From Leptospira broomii serovar Hurstbridge str. 5399 (GTDB lineage: Bacteria > Spirochaetota > Leptospiria > Leptospirales > Leptospiraceae), in the NCBI RefSeq assembly GCF_000243715.2, contig NZ_AHMO02000008.1, forward strand, positions 545,001 through 609,000: a DNA stretch of 64,000 nucleotides, written 5' to 3'. The position numbers were made by a program, and so were the translations under genes. The first letter of the stretch is position 1. Every line of letters begins with the position of its first letter. A model generated the notes under the pieces. It was not told the origin of the DNA. It worked only from the letters and a program-made list of their open reading frames with translations, and ran no database searches. Of the stretch, positions 8,616 through 16,247 are shown one piece after another.

Positions 8616-9212
8616 ATGGAAAAAAAGAAAGATCCGATCCTGAATCACGAAGGCCCTTACGAGCGACTAGTAGGAACCGCGGTTAGATTAATCTATTTCC
8701 AGGGTTATGCCGGGACTTCCGTAAATCAGGTCATCAGCGAATCGGATTCCCATAAGGCTAGTTTTTACCGATACTTTCAAACTAAAGAGGACTTGGGAAG
8801 AGAATACCTGAAAATCCAAGCGGCCAATTTTCAGAATAGCTGGGAGCGATTAATGGAGAGATCCGCTACACCGGTCGAATTTATAAATCGCTGGATGGCT
8901 TTGTTGAATAAGCAGGTACGTGGAAAAAAATATTTCGGATGCCCGCTCGCGAGGTTCATGGGAAGCTTGGATCAACCCGACCAGGCTTGGGTCAATCAAG
9001 GCGCCGAAGTATTAGAATCTTGGATTCATTGTTTGGAAACTTATTTCGAAGAAAATATTGCTAGGGGATTATTACCCAGATCGTTTCCGGCCAGAAAAAA
9101 AGCGGAACGATTGATGAAGTTATTTCAAGGAAATTCCCAATTTTATATGATAACCGGGAATTCGAAATTCTTTAAAGAGTTAGAAGAAGAAATGATCGGA
9201 GAATTAACATAA
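8616..9212 (+). CDS. TetR/AcrR regulator, divergent from alcohol dehydrogenase
   Basis: About 198 residues from ATG 8616. The N-terminal helix-turn-helix is recognisable (LIYFQGYAGTSVNQVIS then HKASFYRYFQTKEDL, about residues 22-58). The C-terminal domain contains GCPLARFMGSLD, a pattern seen in the LmrA/YxaF subgroup. An upstream in-frame ATG at 8568 would add 16 residues, but these span operator 2, so I prefer 8616. Two matching operators lie between it and the divergent dehydrogenase, which suggests it represses both genes until a small hydrophobic ligand binds. Confidence 0.88.
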   Translation: MEKKKDPILNHEGPYERLVGTAVRLIYFQGYAGTSVNQVISESDSHKASFYRYFQTKEDLGREYLKIQAANFQNSWERLMERSATPVEFINRWMALLNKQVRGKKYFGCPLARFMGSLDQPDQAWVNQGAEVLESWIHCLETYFEENIARGLLPRSFPARKKAERLMKLFQGNSQFYMITGNSKFFKELEEEMIGELT

Positions 9213-9236
9213 GCAAAAAACTTTAATTACATTCTC

Positions 9237-9623
9237 TTAATTCCGATTCTGATTCGAACCCTCGTCGCTTGCTTCTCTCTTTGCCACGTAGTTCGCCAAA
9301 GCAAGAACCGCTCCGCCCACGAAAGCCGAGAAAAAGCTCGGTACAAAAATCTTTCCCGGAAAAATATCCCCTATCATAAGTAAAACGACCGCGTTAACGA
9401 TTAATCCTGCGACTCCGAGGGTAAGGATATAAAATAAATAACCTAAACCCAGGGTGAAAATCACTAAGAGCCATCTCAATATGAAATTTAGAAATCCGAA
9501 AAACAATGCGATAATCAACGCATCCCAAAAGCTTCCCGAAAGCCGAAAAAGCGGATTTATCAAAGGAAATACATAAAGAATAACTAATGATTGAAGCGCT
9601 AAAGAAAGTAGTAATTTAGCCAT
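9237..9623 (-). CDS. Phage-holin-family-like membrane protein
   Basis: Start at ATG 9623, preceded by AGGACGG. A 128-residue protein with four hydrophobic segments (about 5-25, 33-58, 62-88, 95-118) and the pattern of the phage holin family 4/DUF360 group found widely in bacteria (FPLINPLFRLSGSFW, then a Leu/Gly-rich third helix). These proteins are named for a distant resemblance to holins but occur outside phages, with no known function. No phage genes are near. The C-terminus is hydrophilic. It begins 7 bases after the stop of the small frame upstream and is probably its operon partner. Confidence 0.72.
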   Translation of the reverse strand: MAKLLLSLALQSLVILYVFPLINPLFRLSGSFWDALIIALFFGFLNFILRWLLVIFTLGLGYLFYILTLGVAGLIVNAVVLLMIGDIFPGKIFVPSFFSAFVGGAVLALANYVAKREASDEGSNQNRN

Positions 9624-9630
9624 ATCCGTC

Positions 9631-9819
9631 CTAAACTGTTGAATCCAAAAATTGTCCCAAATAAGGCGGCAATCCGCCCGGCGGAACAATCACCGTTTGC
9701 GGCTGAACGACATTATTATCCGAAACAGAAGCGACTTCTCTCGGCTCGTCTCCCACACGCGCAGGTGCACTTGATTCGGAAAACAGAATTTGCCTCGATC
9801 CAACTGCCATATAAGGCAT
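9631..9819 (-). CDS. Small proline-rich protein, hypothetical
   Basis: A 62-residue frame with ATG 9819 and a plausible ribosome site (GAGG, 8 bases upstream). Codon use looks like its neighbours. The C-terminal half reads PQTVIVPPGGLPPYLGQ, and the protein has no transmembrane segment or signal peptide. The stop lies 7 bases before the holin-like gene, so translational coupling is likely. No family recognised. It could also be a chance frame. Confidence 0.5.
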   Translation of the reverse strand: MPYMAVGSRQILFSESSAPARVGDEPREVASVSDNNVVQPQTVIVPPGGLPPYLGQFLDSTV

Positions 9820-9948
9820 AAACCAAACCTCGAACGGATACTTTACAATCTTAGACGTTCAAAAGGAAAGAAAGCAAAAACTAAAATCATCATGGAAAAA
9901 CTCCAATTCCGAGAGAGTTTCACCGCTTGAAATCCCTTATTTTATCTT

Positions 9949-10536
9949 TTATCCTTCCAAAATGATTCCGCAGTCCAATTTCTCCATTCGGAACCCGGAC
10001 GAGATAACATTATAAAGAAAGTAAGTTACGAAACCGATTGCGTAGGAAATGGTTGTAGTTCTCATATCGACTACTCCCGTTCCTCTGAAGTAAAGCTTTA
10101 CCGCTCGAAAGGATCTTCTAGAAAGATTAGGTTCTTTTGCAGATCGATCTTCCACACCCAAGCCGCAATTATGAGAAAGATTGGTCCCGTCAGCGTACAG
10201 ATAAAAATCCATCCGTTCGGATTGTAGAAACGATTCTCTTCGCTTAATCGTTCCTTCTAATTCCAACTCTTTTGCTCTCGCACCGCTACCGATCAAAATC
10301 GGAAATTTTGCGTATTCGCGATCCGCTCTCCGGTCTTTACCTTCCGCTCCGGTATAAAAAGTGGCCATGATACTTCCCGCATCGAATTGATCGACCGTTT
10401 CAAATTGTACGAGTAGTGGAATCTCGGCCCGCCTCGGTTCGATCACGGGAACCGGAGTCGTATTTTTCCGAATTTGAGAGCATGCGATCGTTAAAAATAG
10501 AATCGGAAAATAGAGTAAACGGCGATATTTCTTCAT
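9949..10536 (-). CDS. Lipoprotein, unknown function
   Basis: A 195-residue protein from ATG 10536 with KK at the start, a hydrophobic signal and the lipobox LTIACSQ (Cys near residue 19). The mature part is mainly beta-like and includes FRGTGVVDMRTTTISYAIGFVTYFLYN near residues 150-180, a hydrophobic stretch that may insert into the membrane. A longer frame upstream lacks signal character. No family recognised. It probably is an envelope lipoprotein. Confidence 0.72.
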   Translation of the reverse strand: MKKYRRLLYFPILFLTIACSQIRKNTTPVPVIEPRRAEIPLLVQFETVDQFDAGSIMATFYTGAEGKDRRADREYAKFPILIGSGARAKELELEGTIKRRESFLQSERMDFYLYADGTNLSHNCGLGVEDRSAKEPNLSRRSFRAVKLYFRGTGVVDMRTTTISYAIGFVTYFLYNVISSGFRMEKLDCGIILEG

Positions 10537-11000
10537 TGGAATACGATACCTATCAATCCAATTATAAAAATGTCTTTTTGTCCAGCCAAAACCCGTTCCC
10601 GACAACCGACCGAGCAAAGAATTAATTCTTAAAAAACTCTCAGAATCGATCTACACATTCTCCTTAAACATCATTTAGAAAATCGAATGAATGGATCATA
10701 TAACCTACCGATTTCGATCGATACAAGCTTTGACGTTTAGCGATTTACTTTACATGAATTATAAATGCGTTTATTCCCGAATGTAAAAATCGATCTCTCT
10801 TCAATCCTCTCTTTTTGGATCAATTTGAAAAACTGATAAACGCCGTTCTTTTTAAACTTCGGAATCGAAATAGTTAATAAGATTCGTTTTCTATCCTTTT
10901 AAATTGATCCGAAATTAAAAACTAATTTGACTTTTCCAACAAATAACTCCGAGAGTGAATTAAGGTAACGTAAGATAGTTTTGTTGCCAAAGGAAGCAGA
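10537..11000. other. AT-rich intergenic region before the crotonase gene
   Basis: No coding sequence recognised. The strand is AT-rich. A TTGACT element near 10928-10933 could be a -35 box for the crotonase gene but no matching -10 box was found at the usual distance. A ribosome site (AAGGAAG) ends the region. Confidence 0.4.
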
Positions 11001-11795
11001 ATGTCTACTAACAATCTTATTCTGACTGAAAAACGAAATCATGTTTTCTTAATCGGATTAAATCGCCCAGAAGAAAGAAACGCAATGAATACGGAAATGC
11101 TAAATCGTTTAAGCGAAGCATACTCCGAGTTCGAAGATGATCCCGAATTGAGATGCGCGGTATTATATGCTAACGGAATGCATTTTACGTTAGGTTTGGA
11201 ATTAAACGATGTCGCGGAAACTATAAAAAAGGAAAAAGCCTATACTTATTCCGAACATCATATCGATCCATGGAATAATGGAGCAACGAAGCGCATACGA
11301 ACCAAGCCGATCGTTTGCGCGGTTCATGGATTTTGTTTTACTCTCGGCATAGAGTTGCTATTAGCGTGCGACGTTCGCATCGCAGCCGAAAAGACTAGAT
11401 TTGCCCAAGTCGAAGTTCAGAGAGGTATTATGCCCTTCGGAGGAGCTACGTTTCGGTTCGTAGAAGCCGCGGGATGGGGGAACGCCATGCGGTATATTCT
11501 AACGGGAGACGATTTTTCCGTTGAGGAAGCGTTTCGGATGGGGTTGGTTCAGGAGATAGTTCCTAAAAAAGAACTCTTACAAAGAGCAATCGCGATTGCC
11601 GAAAGAATTTCCGAGCAAGCGCCTCTCGCCGTTCAGGCCGCGATCGCTTCGGCGAGAAAAGCCGTCTTAGAAGGAGAGTCTAACGCAGCTAAAGATCTAC
11701 TTCCTGTAACGTTACGATTAATGGAAAGCGAGGATGGAGCGGAGGGAGTCCGCTCATTTCTTGAAAAAAGAAAGGGGAAATTTATAGGTAAATGA
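11001..11795 (+). CDS. Enoyl-CoA hydratase/isomerase (crotonase family)
   Basis: A 264-residue crotonase-fold protein with a good ribosome site (AAGGAAG). The N-terminal strand (NRPEERNAMNTEML), the oxyanion-hole segments (ALYANGMHFTLGLEL near 55-70 and AVHGFCFTLGIELLLACDVRIA near 105-125) and the C-terminal helices are typical. The region that usually supplies catalytic Glu residues reads FAQVEVQRGIMPFGGATFR, so the exact reaction (hydration or isomerisation of an acyl-CoA) cannot be set. Role probably in fatty acid or acyl-CoA breakdown, consistent with Leptospira living on long-chain fatty acids. It stands alone. Confidence 0.88.
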   Translation: MSTNNLILTEKRNHVFLIGLNRPEERNAMNTEMLNRLSEAYSEFEDDPELRCAVLYANGMHFTLGLELNDVAETIKKEKAYTYSEHHIDPWNNGATKRIRTKPIVCAVHGFCFTLGIELLLACDVRIAAEKTRFAQVEVQRGIMPFGGATFRFVEAAGWGNAMRYILTGDDFSVEEAFRMGLVQEIVPKKELLQRAIAIAERISEQAPLAVQAAIASARKAVLEGESNAAKDLLPVTLRLMESEDGAEGVRSFLEKRKGKFIGK

Positions 11796-11822
11796 TATAG
11801 TCTAGTTCCTGACATTTGATGC

Positions 11823-11876
11823 AGGTATTTCCCGGAAGATTCTAATTTACAAAAATAGGTATTTCCCGGAAAATTC
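11823..11876. repeat. Paired 20-bp direct repeat with symmetric TTCCCGGAA cores
   Basis: Two copies of a 20-base unit (AGGTATTTCCCGGAARATTC) at 11823-11842 and 11857-11876 differ by one base and start 34 bp apart. Each contains TTCCCGGAA (11829-11837 and 11863-11871), an inverted repeat around a central C. The pair lies immediately upstream of a lipoprotein gene and could be a regulator-binding site; it may also be a chance duplication. Confidence 0.45.
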
Positions 11877-11882
11877 CTTACT

Positions 11883-12668
11883 GTGTCCAAAGACAGCGCA
11901 TTTCCTTCGAATTTTTTGAAATTTCGTTTAACCGTCTTTGTTTTACTAATTGCAGAATTGCTTTTGAACTGCTCTTCCTTCCCGCGCAGCGAAAAAGCGG
12001 ATATAACCGCCGATCATCGCTATCTCCTTTTGTACAAAAACGAAGAAGGACAATTGTTTACGGCAAATTTAAGTGTTCAGTCCCGATATGTCGACGCCTT
12101 ATCCGATTTAAAAAGATTTCGAGTCGAAGTCTTACGCCCGTTGGGAGAAAAATTCGTCGATCGGCTAAAGGAAATCGACCAGCAAACGATCGAACTAAAG
12201 AAGGATAGTACCTCCATAGTTAGACGACTCGGAGCAGCGCTCGCAATCGCATTGATCGTCCCCGTACCGTTCGCCTTTGAAACGACTTTAACGGTGGGAC
12301 TCATTTACGTTACCTATAAAAAGATCACCGAAAAAAAAGAGGACCTTATTCGGAAAAGGCATGTCGAGGATCTCATTCGGGAATGCCAAAAAGTCGAAGA
12401 TAGCTTGGAAACTTTTAAAAAAGAATATTTAGTTCCTTTTGCGATAAAATGGGAGCGGAACTTTCAAGAAGAATCGAATCATTTTGTGAATTCCACTGAC
12501 CAATCCGATATTAGGCTTTTGGATTCTCTAATACAAAAATATTCCGCCGACAAAGAATGGTTAAAAGTAAACGCGGCGTGGGAATTGAATTCGTCCCAAC
12601 ATCACTGCTCCAAGGATTCTCCTTCCGAAAACAAACCTAAGATTCGACTTGCAATCCGAAAATTATGA
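11883..12668 (+). CDS. Lipoprotein, unknown function
   Basis: A 261-residue protein that starts with GTG. The signal is basic then hydrophobic and ends in LLLNCSS, a plausible lipobox (Cys near residue 30). The mature part is largely helical, with a long segment rich in Lys/Glu (about 70-100), a hydrophobic stretch around 122-148 (ALAIALIVPVPFAFETTLTVG) and a coiled-coil-like stretch after it. I do not recognise the family. The paired TTCCCGGAA repeats lie directly upstream and may control it. Confidence 0.62.
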   Translation: MSKDSAFPSNFLKFRLTVFVLLIAELLLNCSSFPRSEKADITADHRYLLLYKNEEGQLFTANLSVQSRYVDALSDLKRFRVEVLRPLGEKFVDRLKEIDQQTIELKKDSTSIVRRLGAALAIALIVPVPFAFETTLTVGLIYVTYKKITEKKEDLIRKRHVEDLIRECQKVEDSLETFKKEYLVPFAIKWERNFQEESNHFVNSTDQSDIRLLDSLIQKYSADKEWLKVNAAWELNSSQHHCSKDSPSENKPKIRLAIRKL

Positions 12669-12815
12669 AAGGAGCGAAATCCGGACTTTCGTTCGATTCG
12701 AATCGTACTAAAATTCAAAAGACTCGATCGATTTTTTTCTTACGATCCTCTAGGCTGAGTCTTGATACGTAAAAAAGTACGTGCGACACGGAGTTTCATC
12801 TGATGAAATGCAATT

Positions 12816-13433
12816 ATGGATTCTAGACTCAGAACCGCTTTAGAACGTTTAAAGCAAGGGGACTCGAATGGCGCAAAGGAAGTTCTCCAGGCCTGGATTA
12901 TATCGGATCCTAGCGACCCGCAAGCCCACTTTCATTTCGGAATGTGTTTGTCCCAACTCGGAGATCTTTCGCTTGCGGAGGAGCAACTTCAAAAATGTCT
13001 GCAATTGGAACCGGGGCATGTCCAAGCCTGGGTAGGTCTCGGTGTTTTATACGCCCGACGAAAGGATAAACCTAAGGCCGAATTTCATCTTTCCAAAGCT
13101 TTGGAGTTGGACGATACGGATATCTTCGCACGCAAAAATCTTGCGGCAGTTTACACTGGAGCTTCCAAATTCGACCAGGCTTTAGAACTATTAACGGGCT
13201 TACCCGATGAGGCGTTAGACGATTCTCCGACTTTGTATGCATTAGCGATTTGTTACGTTCGCACGAATCGATTTTCCCAGGCTAGAGAAACATTCCAAAA
13301 ATTGGAAACAGTGGGGATTCCCGATCAAGTCAAGAAGGAATATTTGCAACTCAAGCAACTTTTAGAGGAAAAGCAATTCGAACAAGGTGGAATTTGGAGC
13401 TTTCTTAAAACTCAAGACGATGAAAATGCCTAA
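12816..13433 (+). CDS. Tetratricopeptide repeat protein
   Basis: A 205-residue protein with about four TPR motifs (first around residues 3-34, then 37-68, 71-102 and 105-136) with the usual Gly/Ala/Tyr positions (AHFHFGMCLSQLGD, AWVGLGVLYARRKDKPKAEFHL). No signal peptide, so cytoplasmic. TPR modules mediate protein-protein contacts; the partner is unknown. A short inverted repeat TTTCATC/GATGAAA (12794-12808) lies just before the start codon and may affect translation. A TTGACG box just after its stop codon belongs to the leuA leader transcript. Confidence 0.8.
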   Translation: MDSRLRTALERLKQGDSNGAKEVLQAWIISDPSDPQAHFHFGMCLSQLGDLSLAEEQLQKCLQLEPGHVQAWVGLGVLYARRKDKPKAEFHLSKALELDDTDIFARKNLAAVYTGASKFDQALELLTGLPDEALDDSPTLYALAICYVRTNRFSQARETFQKLETVGIPDQVKKEYLQLKQLLEEKQFEQGGIWSFLKTQDDENA

Positions 13434-13484
13434 GAATTTTTCTTGACGATTTTAAAAGTTCTACCGAGTCTAAGAATAGAACGT

Positions 13485-13547
13485 ATGGCACAACGGTTTT
13501 TCCAGGCAAATCTGCTCGGACTCCTCCTTCTCCTTCTTGGAGATTAG
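13485..13547 (+). CDS. leuL: Leucine-rich leader peptide of leuA (attenuator)
   Basis: A 20-residue leader with eight leucines, six of them consecutive (codons CTC CTC CTT CTC CTT CTT). It ends with TAG 30 bases before the terminator hairpin at 13577-13602, and leuA starts 115 bases downstream. This is the classic layout of transcription attenuation: scarce leucyl-tRNA stalls the ribosome on the Leu run, an alternative structure forms, and the terminator is avoided. The palindrome TTGCGTACGCAA (13562-13573) and pairing between the Leu codons and downstream AAGGA/GGAG segments are candidates for the anti-terminator. The ribosome site of the leader is weak. Confidence 0.9.
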   Translation: MAQRFFQANLLGLLLLLLGD

Positions 13548-13571
13548 GGGAGCTAAGGACCTTGCGTACGC

Positions 13572-13602
13572 AAAAACCCGCTCCTCTTGAGCGGGTTTTT
13601 TT
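13572..13602 (+). terminator. Attenuator terminator before leuA
   Basis: CCCGCTC (13577-13583) pairs with GAGCGGG (13589-13595) around a 5-base loop, followed by seven T; A residues before the stem extend the pairing. It lies between the leader peptide and leuA, so it terminates unless leader translation stalls. Confidence 0.93.
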
Positions 13603-13661
13603 GTTTCCGGCACTTTCGGAAGCCAAAGGCACCGCTCTCGATGGCAAAGAAGTGAGTGATT

Positions 13662-14960
13662 ATGGAAACAAAAACGATACCTGGCTCGGGCAATCAAGTA
13701 AGCTCGTCCTTCCCATCTCTTCAAGAAATCATCGTACCCGGTAAAGGACTCAAGGCGCCCCAAGCGTCTCCCTTTTTTATGGATGTTACCCTTCGTGACG
13801 GGAATCAAGCCCTTCGTAAACCTTGGAATCTGAAAGAGAAGGAAATTATCTTTAGGCAACTTCTGAAACTAGGAGTACAGGGTATCGAGGTAGGTTTCGC
13901 CTCCGCCGGAAAACAGGATTTCGAAGCATGTGCTTATCTTTCTTCCTTAGCGCCCGAGAATACGGTCATTTCGAGTCTTTCGCGTGCTGTGGAAGCAGAG
14001 ATCGATCTTTCTTGGAAAGCCATTTCACGAGCGCCGAAGCCGAGAATCCATATCGTATATCCTGTAAGCGATTTTACAATTCGAAACGTTTTAGGGATTT
14101 CCGAACGAAAGGTGAAGGAAAATATCGTTCGATCGGTATCATACGCGCGAAAACTAGCCGGAAATTTCGGAGAGGTCCAATTCTCCGGCGAACATTTCGG
14201 AGATGCATTAGAGAATCTTGAATTTGCAATCGATGCATTTCGGGCCGCATTGGATGCCGGCGCCGATCTTGTGAACTTGCCGAACACTGTGGAACGATAT
14301 AGACCGTATTTATTCGTTGCGATGGTTCGCAAAGTCGTGGAGTCGCTTCCGAAAGACTCCAGGATTTCCGTTCATACTCATAACGATCTTGGTATGGCGA
14401 CTGCGACGACCGTCGAAAGTTTCTTCGCTGGTGCGACACAATTGGAGACCGCATTGAACGGGTTAGGAGAGAGGGCCGGGAACACGAATACTTACGAAGT
14501 TGCAATCGCTTTGCATAATTGTGGAGTGAACGTAGATTTGAATTTTCAAGCGATCTATGAAACTTCAAGAATCGTTTCTCAAATGGCCGATATTCCGATT
14601 CCGGAAAAAGCTCCGCTTATCGGAGAAGACGTCGTGGCCCATCGTAGCGGAATTCATCAAGACGGAGTATCCAAAACGCAGAATATGAAAAAGGGAGCTT
14701 ATCGCGCTTTCGAGGCCGATTTGATCGGTCGACCCGAAGGAGATAGAATCGCGTTTACAAGCCAATCCGGAAAATCAGCTATATACGAAATCCTTAAAGT
14801 TTCCGGATCGGATATTACGCGAGAGGAAGCGGCGAAGCTACAGCCTATACTAAAAGATAAATCCGAAAAAAACGGCGGAGGGGAATTGACTCTGGATCAA
14901 ATGAAGGAAGAATTGCGACGAATGAGAAGTATCGAATCGCCAAAGAAGCGGCTATCGTAA
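13662..14960 (+). CDS. leuA: 2-isopropylmalate synthase-type enzyme lacking the regulatory domain
   Basis: A 432-residue member of the DRE-TIM metallolyase family. Motifs: [10 protein letters not shown] near residue 42, [33 protein letters not shown] near 240, and [19 protein letters not shown], all typical of LeuA/homocitrate synthases. It condenses acetyl-CoA with 2-oxoisovalerate (leucine synthesis). Only about 60 poorly conserved residues follow the catalytic region, so the roughly 140-residue C-terminal allosteric domain of standard LeuA is absent. Citramalate synthase is unlikely, since it too has this domain and differs at the N-terminus. I chose ATG 13662; a GTG at 13656 is possible. 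The leucine-rich leader and terminator upstream make leucine control likely. Confidence 0.85.
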   Translation: METKTIPGSGNQVSSSFPSLQEIIVPGKGLKAPQASPFFMDVTLRDGNQALRKPWNLKEKEIIFRQLLKLGVQGIEVGFASAGKQDFEACAYLSSLAPENTVISSLSRAVEAEIDLSWKAISRAPKPRIHIVYPVSDFTIRNVLGISERKVKENIVRSVSYARKLAGNFGEVQFSGEHFGDALENLEFAIDAFRAALDAGADLVNLPNTVERYRPYLFVAMVRKVVESLPKDSRISVHTHNDLGMATATTVESFFAGATQLETALNGLGERAGNTNTYEVAIALHNCGVNVDLNFQAIYETSRIVSQMADIPIPEKAPLIGEDVVAHRSGIHQDGVSKTQNMKKGAYRAFEADLIGRPEGDRIAFTSQSGKSAIYEILKVSGSDITREEAAKLQPILKDKSEKNGGGELTLDQMKEELRRMRSIESPKKRLS

Positions 14961-14973
14961 GATCCCGTTTGAG

Positions 14974-15546
14974 ATGAGAGAAAAATTAGAAAGAAAGATC
15001 CGAATGAAAGATTTTGTAGAGAAGCACAAGACGGAATTATTTCTCTTTATTGCTTCACTCTTGTATCTCGGATCTCTTTCTTTCTTCGAATACGCCACGC
15101 TACGCCTCGGTTGGTACGATTTCTAATTGCAGATAAGTTTGCCGATTAATAGCGTTGCAATGTCGACTTTTCCAAATCAGGCTCTCCTAAGGAGTCCGAA
15201 TATACCTGATCTCGGCGCTTCCTTAAAAACGGTCCCCGAAAAAATTCCGATTATAATCTCGTTGATAAAACTTCGGAGCCAAAACGCAAATAGCACATTC
15301 GCTTCGCTTAATATAGCTGCTTACGTATTTTATGGAGGAAAGCTATGGCTTCCTTACAAAGATTGGGAGGAGGTCCATGCAAAAAAATGGAAACCTGATT
15401 TAGTTATTTTGGCGACCGAGCAGAAAGAGCCTTTATTAAAAGGCGTTACTTCGATTGAAATGATTCGATTCTTCGATACGAACTCGGAGTATACTTCGAT
15501 TCTTCAAACCCGAGGTCTAAAAGTCTGGCGCAAGACCAAAATCTAA
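14974..15546 (+). pseudogene. Broken membrane-protein gene (stop codon in frame at 15124)
   Basis: The frame starts at ATG 14974 (or ATG 15004) and gives a charged N-terminus, one membrane helix and FEYATLRLGWYDF, then stops at TAA 15124-15126. The same frame reopens at 15127 and continues to 15546 with a protein-like C-terminal part (GKLWLPYKDWEEVHAKKWK, then DLVILATEQKE) of about 125 residues. The two parts together look like the ends of a larger multi-membrane glycosyltransferase-like protein with the middle deleted, but that is inference from the arrangement. It follows leuA by 13 bases. Either part could be an intact small gene, which would weaken this reading. Confidence 0.5.
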
Positions 15547-15550
15547 CGTT

Positions 15551-16165
15551 CTAATCCGAACGTTTTACGATCCCGTAAAAAATAATATTATCTAATTCTT
15601 TAACTAGGTCTCGAATCGTGTAAGGCGTCTGGGCTAAAAAGGCAGGGTCAAACATGGCTTCGGTGGAGGCCGAATGAATCAATAAAACTATATCGGGGTT
15701 CACGTCCGGACGAATATCGCCGTTTTTGATCCCGGTTTCGATCATCGTGCGCATCGTCCTATTTATATTCTTTTCTTTCTGCTCCGAAAACAATTTCCAA
15801 AGATCGGGGGCCTGGTCTCGGATATCCCGCAAAAATTCGTTCATGCCTTGCGGAATTTCCCCGCTAATGCATTCGTGCATGGATTGGATTTTTTCTTTGA
15901 TGCTCTTGTCGGGATCGGATTGGATCTTTTCGATTTTCCCATGAATCCTAAGATGCCGGTGAGTCATCAATTCCATGAGAAGGTCGTGCTTATTGGCAAA
16001 ATATTTGTAAAGAGTCTTACGACTGATTCTTAAAGTCCGCGCAATCTCTTCCATCCGAGTTTTCGCAAACCCGTAGCGAAGAAACAATTCGAACGATTTC
16101 TCAAAAATGCGAAGTTTTACATCGTCCGGTTCTGTACTGACTAGCTGTTCCACGACGGTTTGCAT
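15551..16165 (-). CDS. TetR/AcrR regulator of the RND operon
   Basis: A 204-residue TetR-family protein. The helix-turn-helix is clear (FLRYGFAKTRMEEIARTLRISRKTLYKYFANKHDL, about residues 28-65). A ribosome site (GGGGGTAGG) precedes the start. It lies downstream of the outer-membrane factor and pump genes, on the same strand, with 82 bases between. It therefore probably controls the pump operon and perhaps its own promoter. Matching GGAAAC/GTTTCC half-sites occur both upstream of the operon (21098-21159) and just before this gene (16189-16213). Confidence 0.87.
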   Translation of the reverse strand: MQTVVEQLVSTEPDDVKLRIFEKSFELFLRYGFAKTRMEEIARTLRISRKTLYKYFANKHDLLMELMTHRHLRIHGKIEKIQSDPDKSIKEKIQSMHECISGEIPQGMNEFLRDIRDQAPDLWKLFSEQKEKNINRTMRTMIETGIKNGDIRPDVNPDIVLLIHSASTEAMFDPAFLAQTPYTIRDLVKELDNIIFYGIVKRSD

Positions 16166-16188
16166 TCTAACCTACCCCCTTCCCCATA

Positions 16189-16213
16189 GGAAACGCTTTT
16201 TTAAGGCGTTTCC
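16189..16213. promoter_or_regulatory. Inverted repeat upstream of the TetR gene
   Basis: GGAAACGC (16189-16196) and GCGTTTCC (16206-16213) are perfect 8-base arms around a 9-base spacer, about 24 bases before the TetR start. The arms match the GGAAAC/GTTTCC half-sites found before the efflux operon, though the spacing differs. It could be an operator for autoregulation, or part of a terminator for the upstream pump gene; there is no T tract, so I favour the operator. Confidence 0.5.
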
Positions 16214-16247
16214 TTCTGTCCGGGAAGACCTTAGGACTTCGTCCATG

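Noticed and set aside
9237..9623. Holin-family-like protein as a sign of a prophage
   Set aside because: No other phage genes, attachment sites or composition shift nearby. The family occurs widely in non-phage contexts.
13641..13655. Five-codon frame ATG GCA AAG AAG TGA just before leuA
   Set aside because: Too short, carries no regulatory codon run, and has no terminator after it. The leucine-rich leader already explains the regulation.
14074..14568. Long antisense frames across leuA
   Set aside because: They are mirror frames of a clearly coding gene; their composition is rich in Arg and Ser, as expected for antisense of this codon usage.
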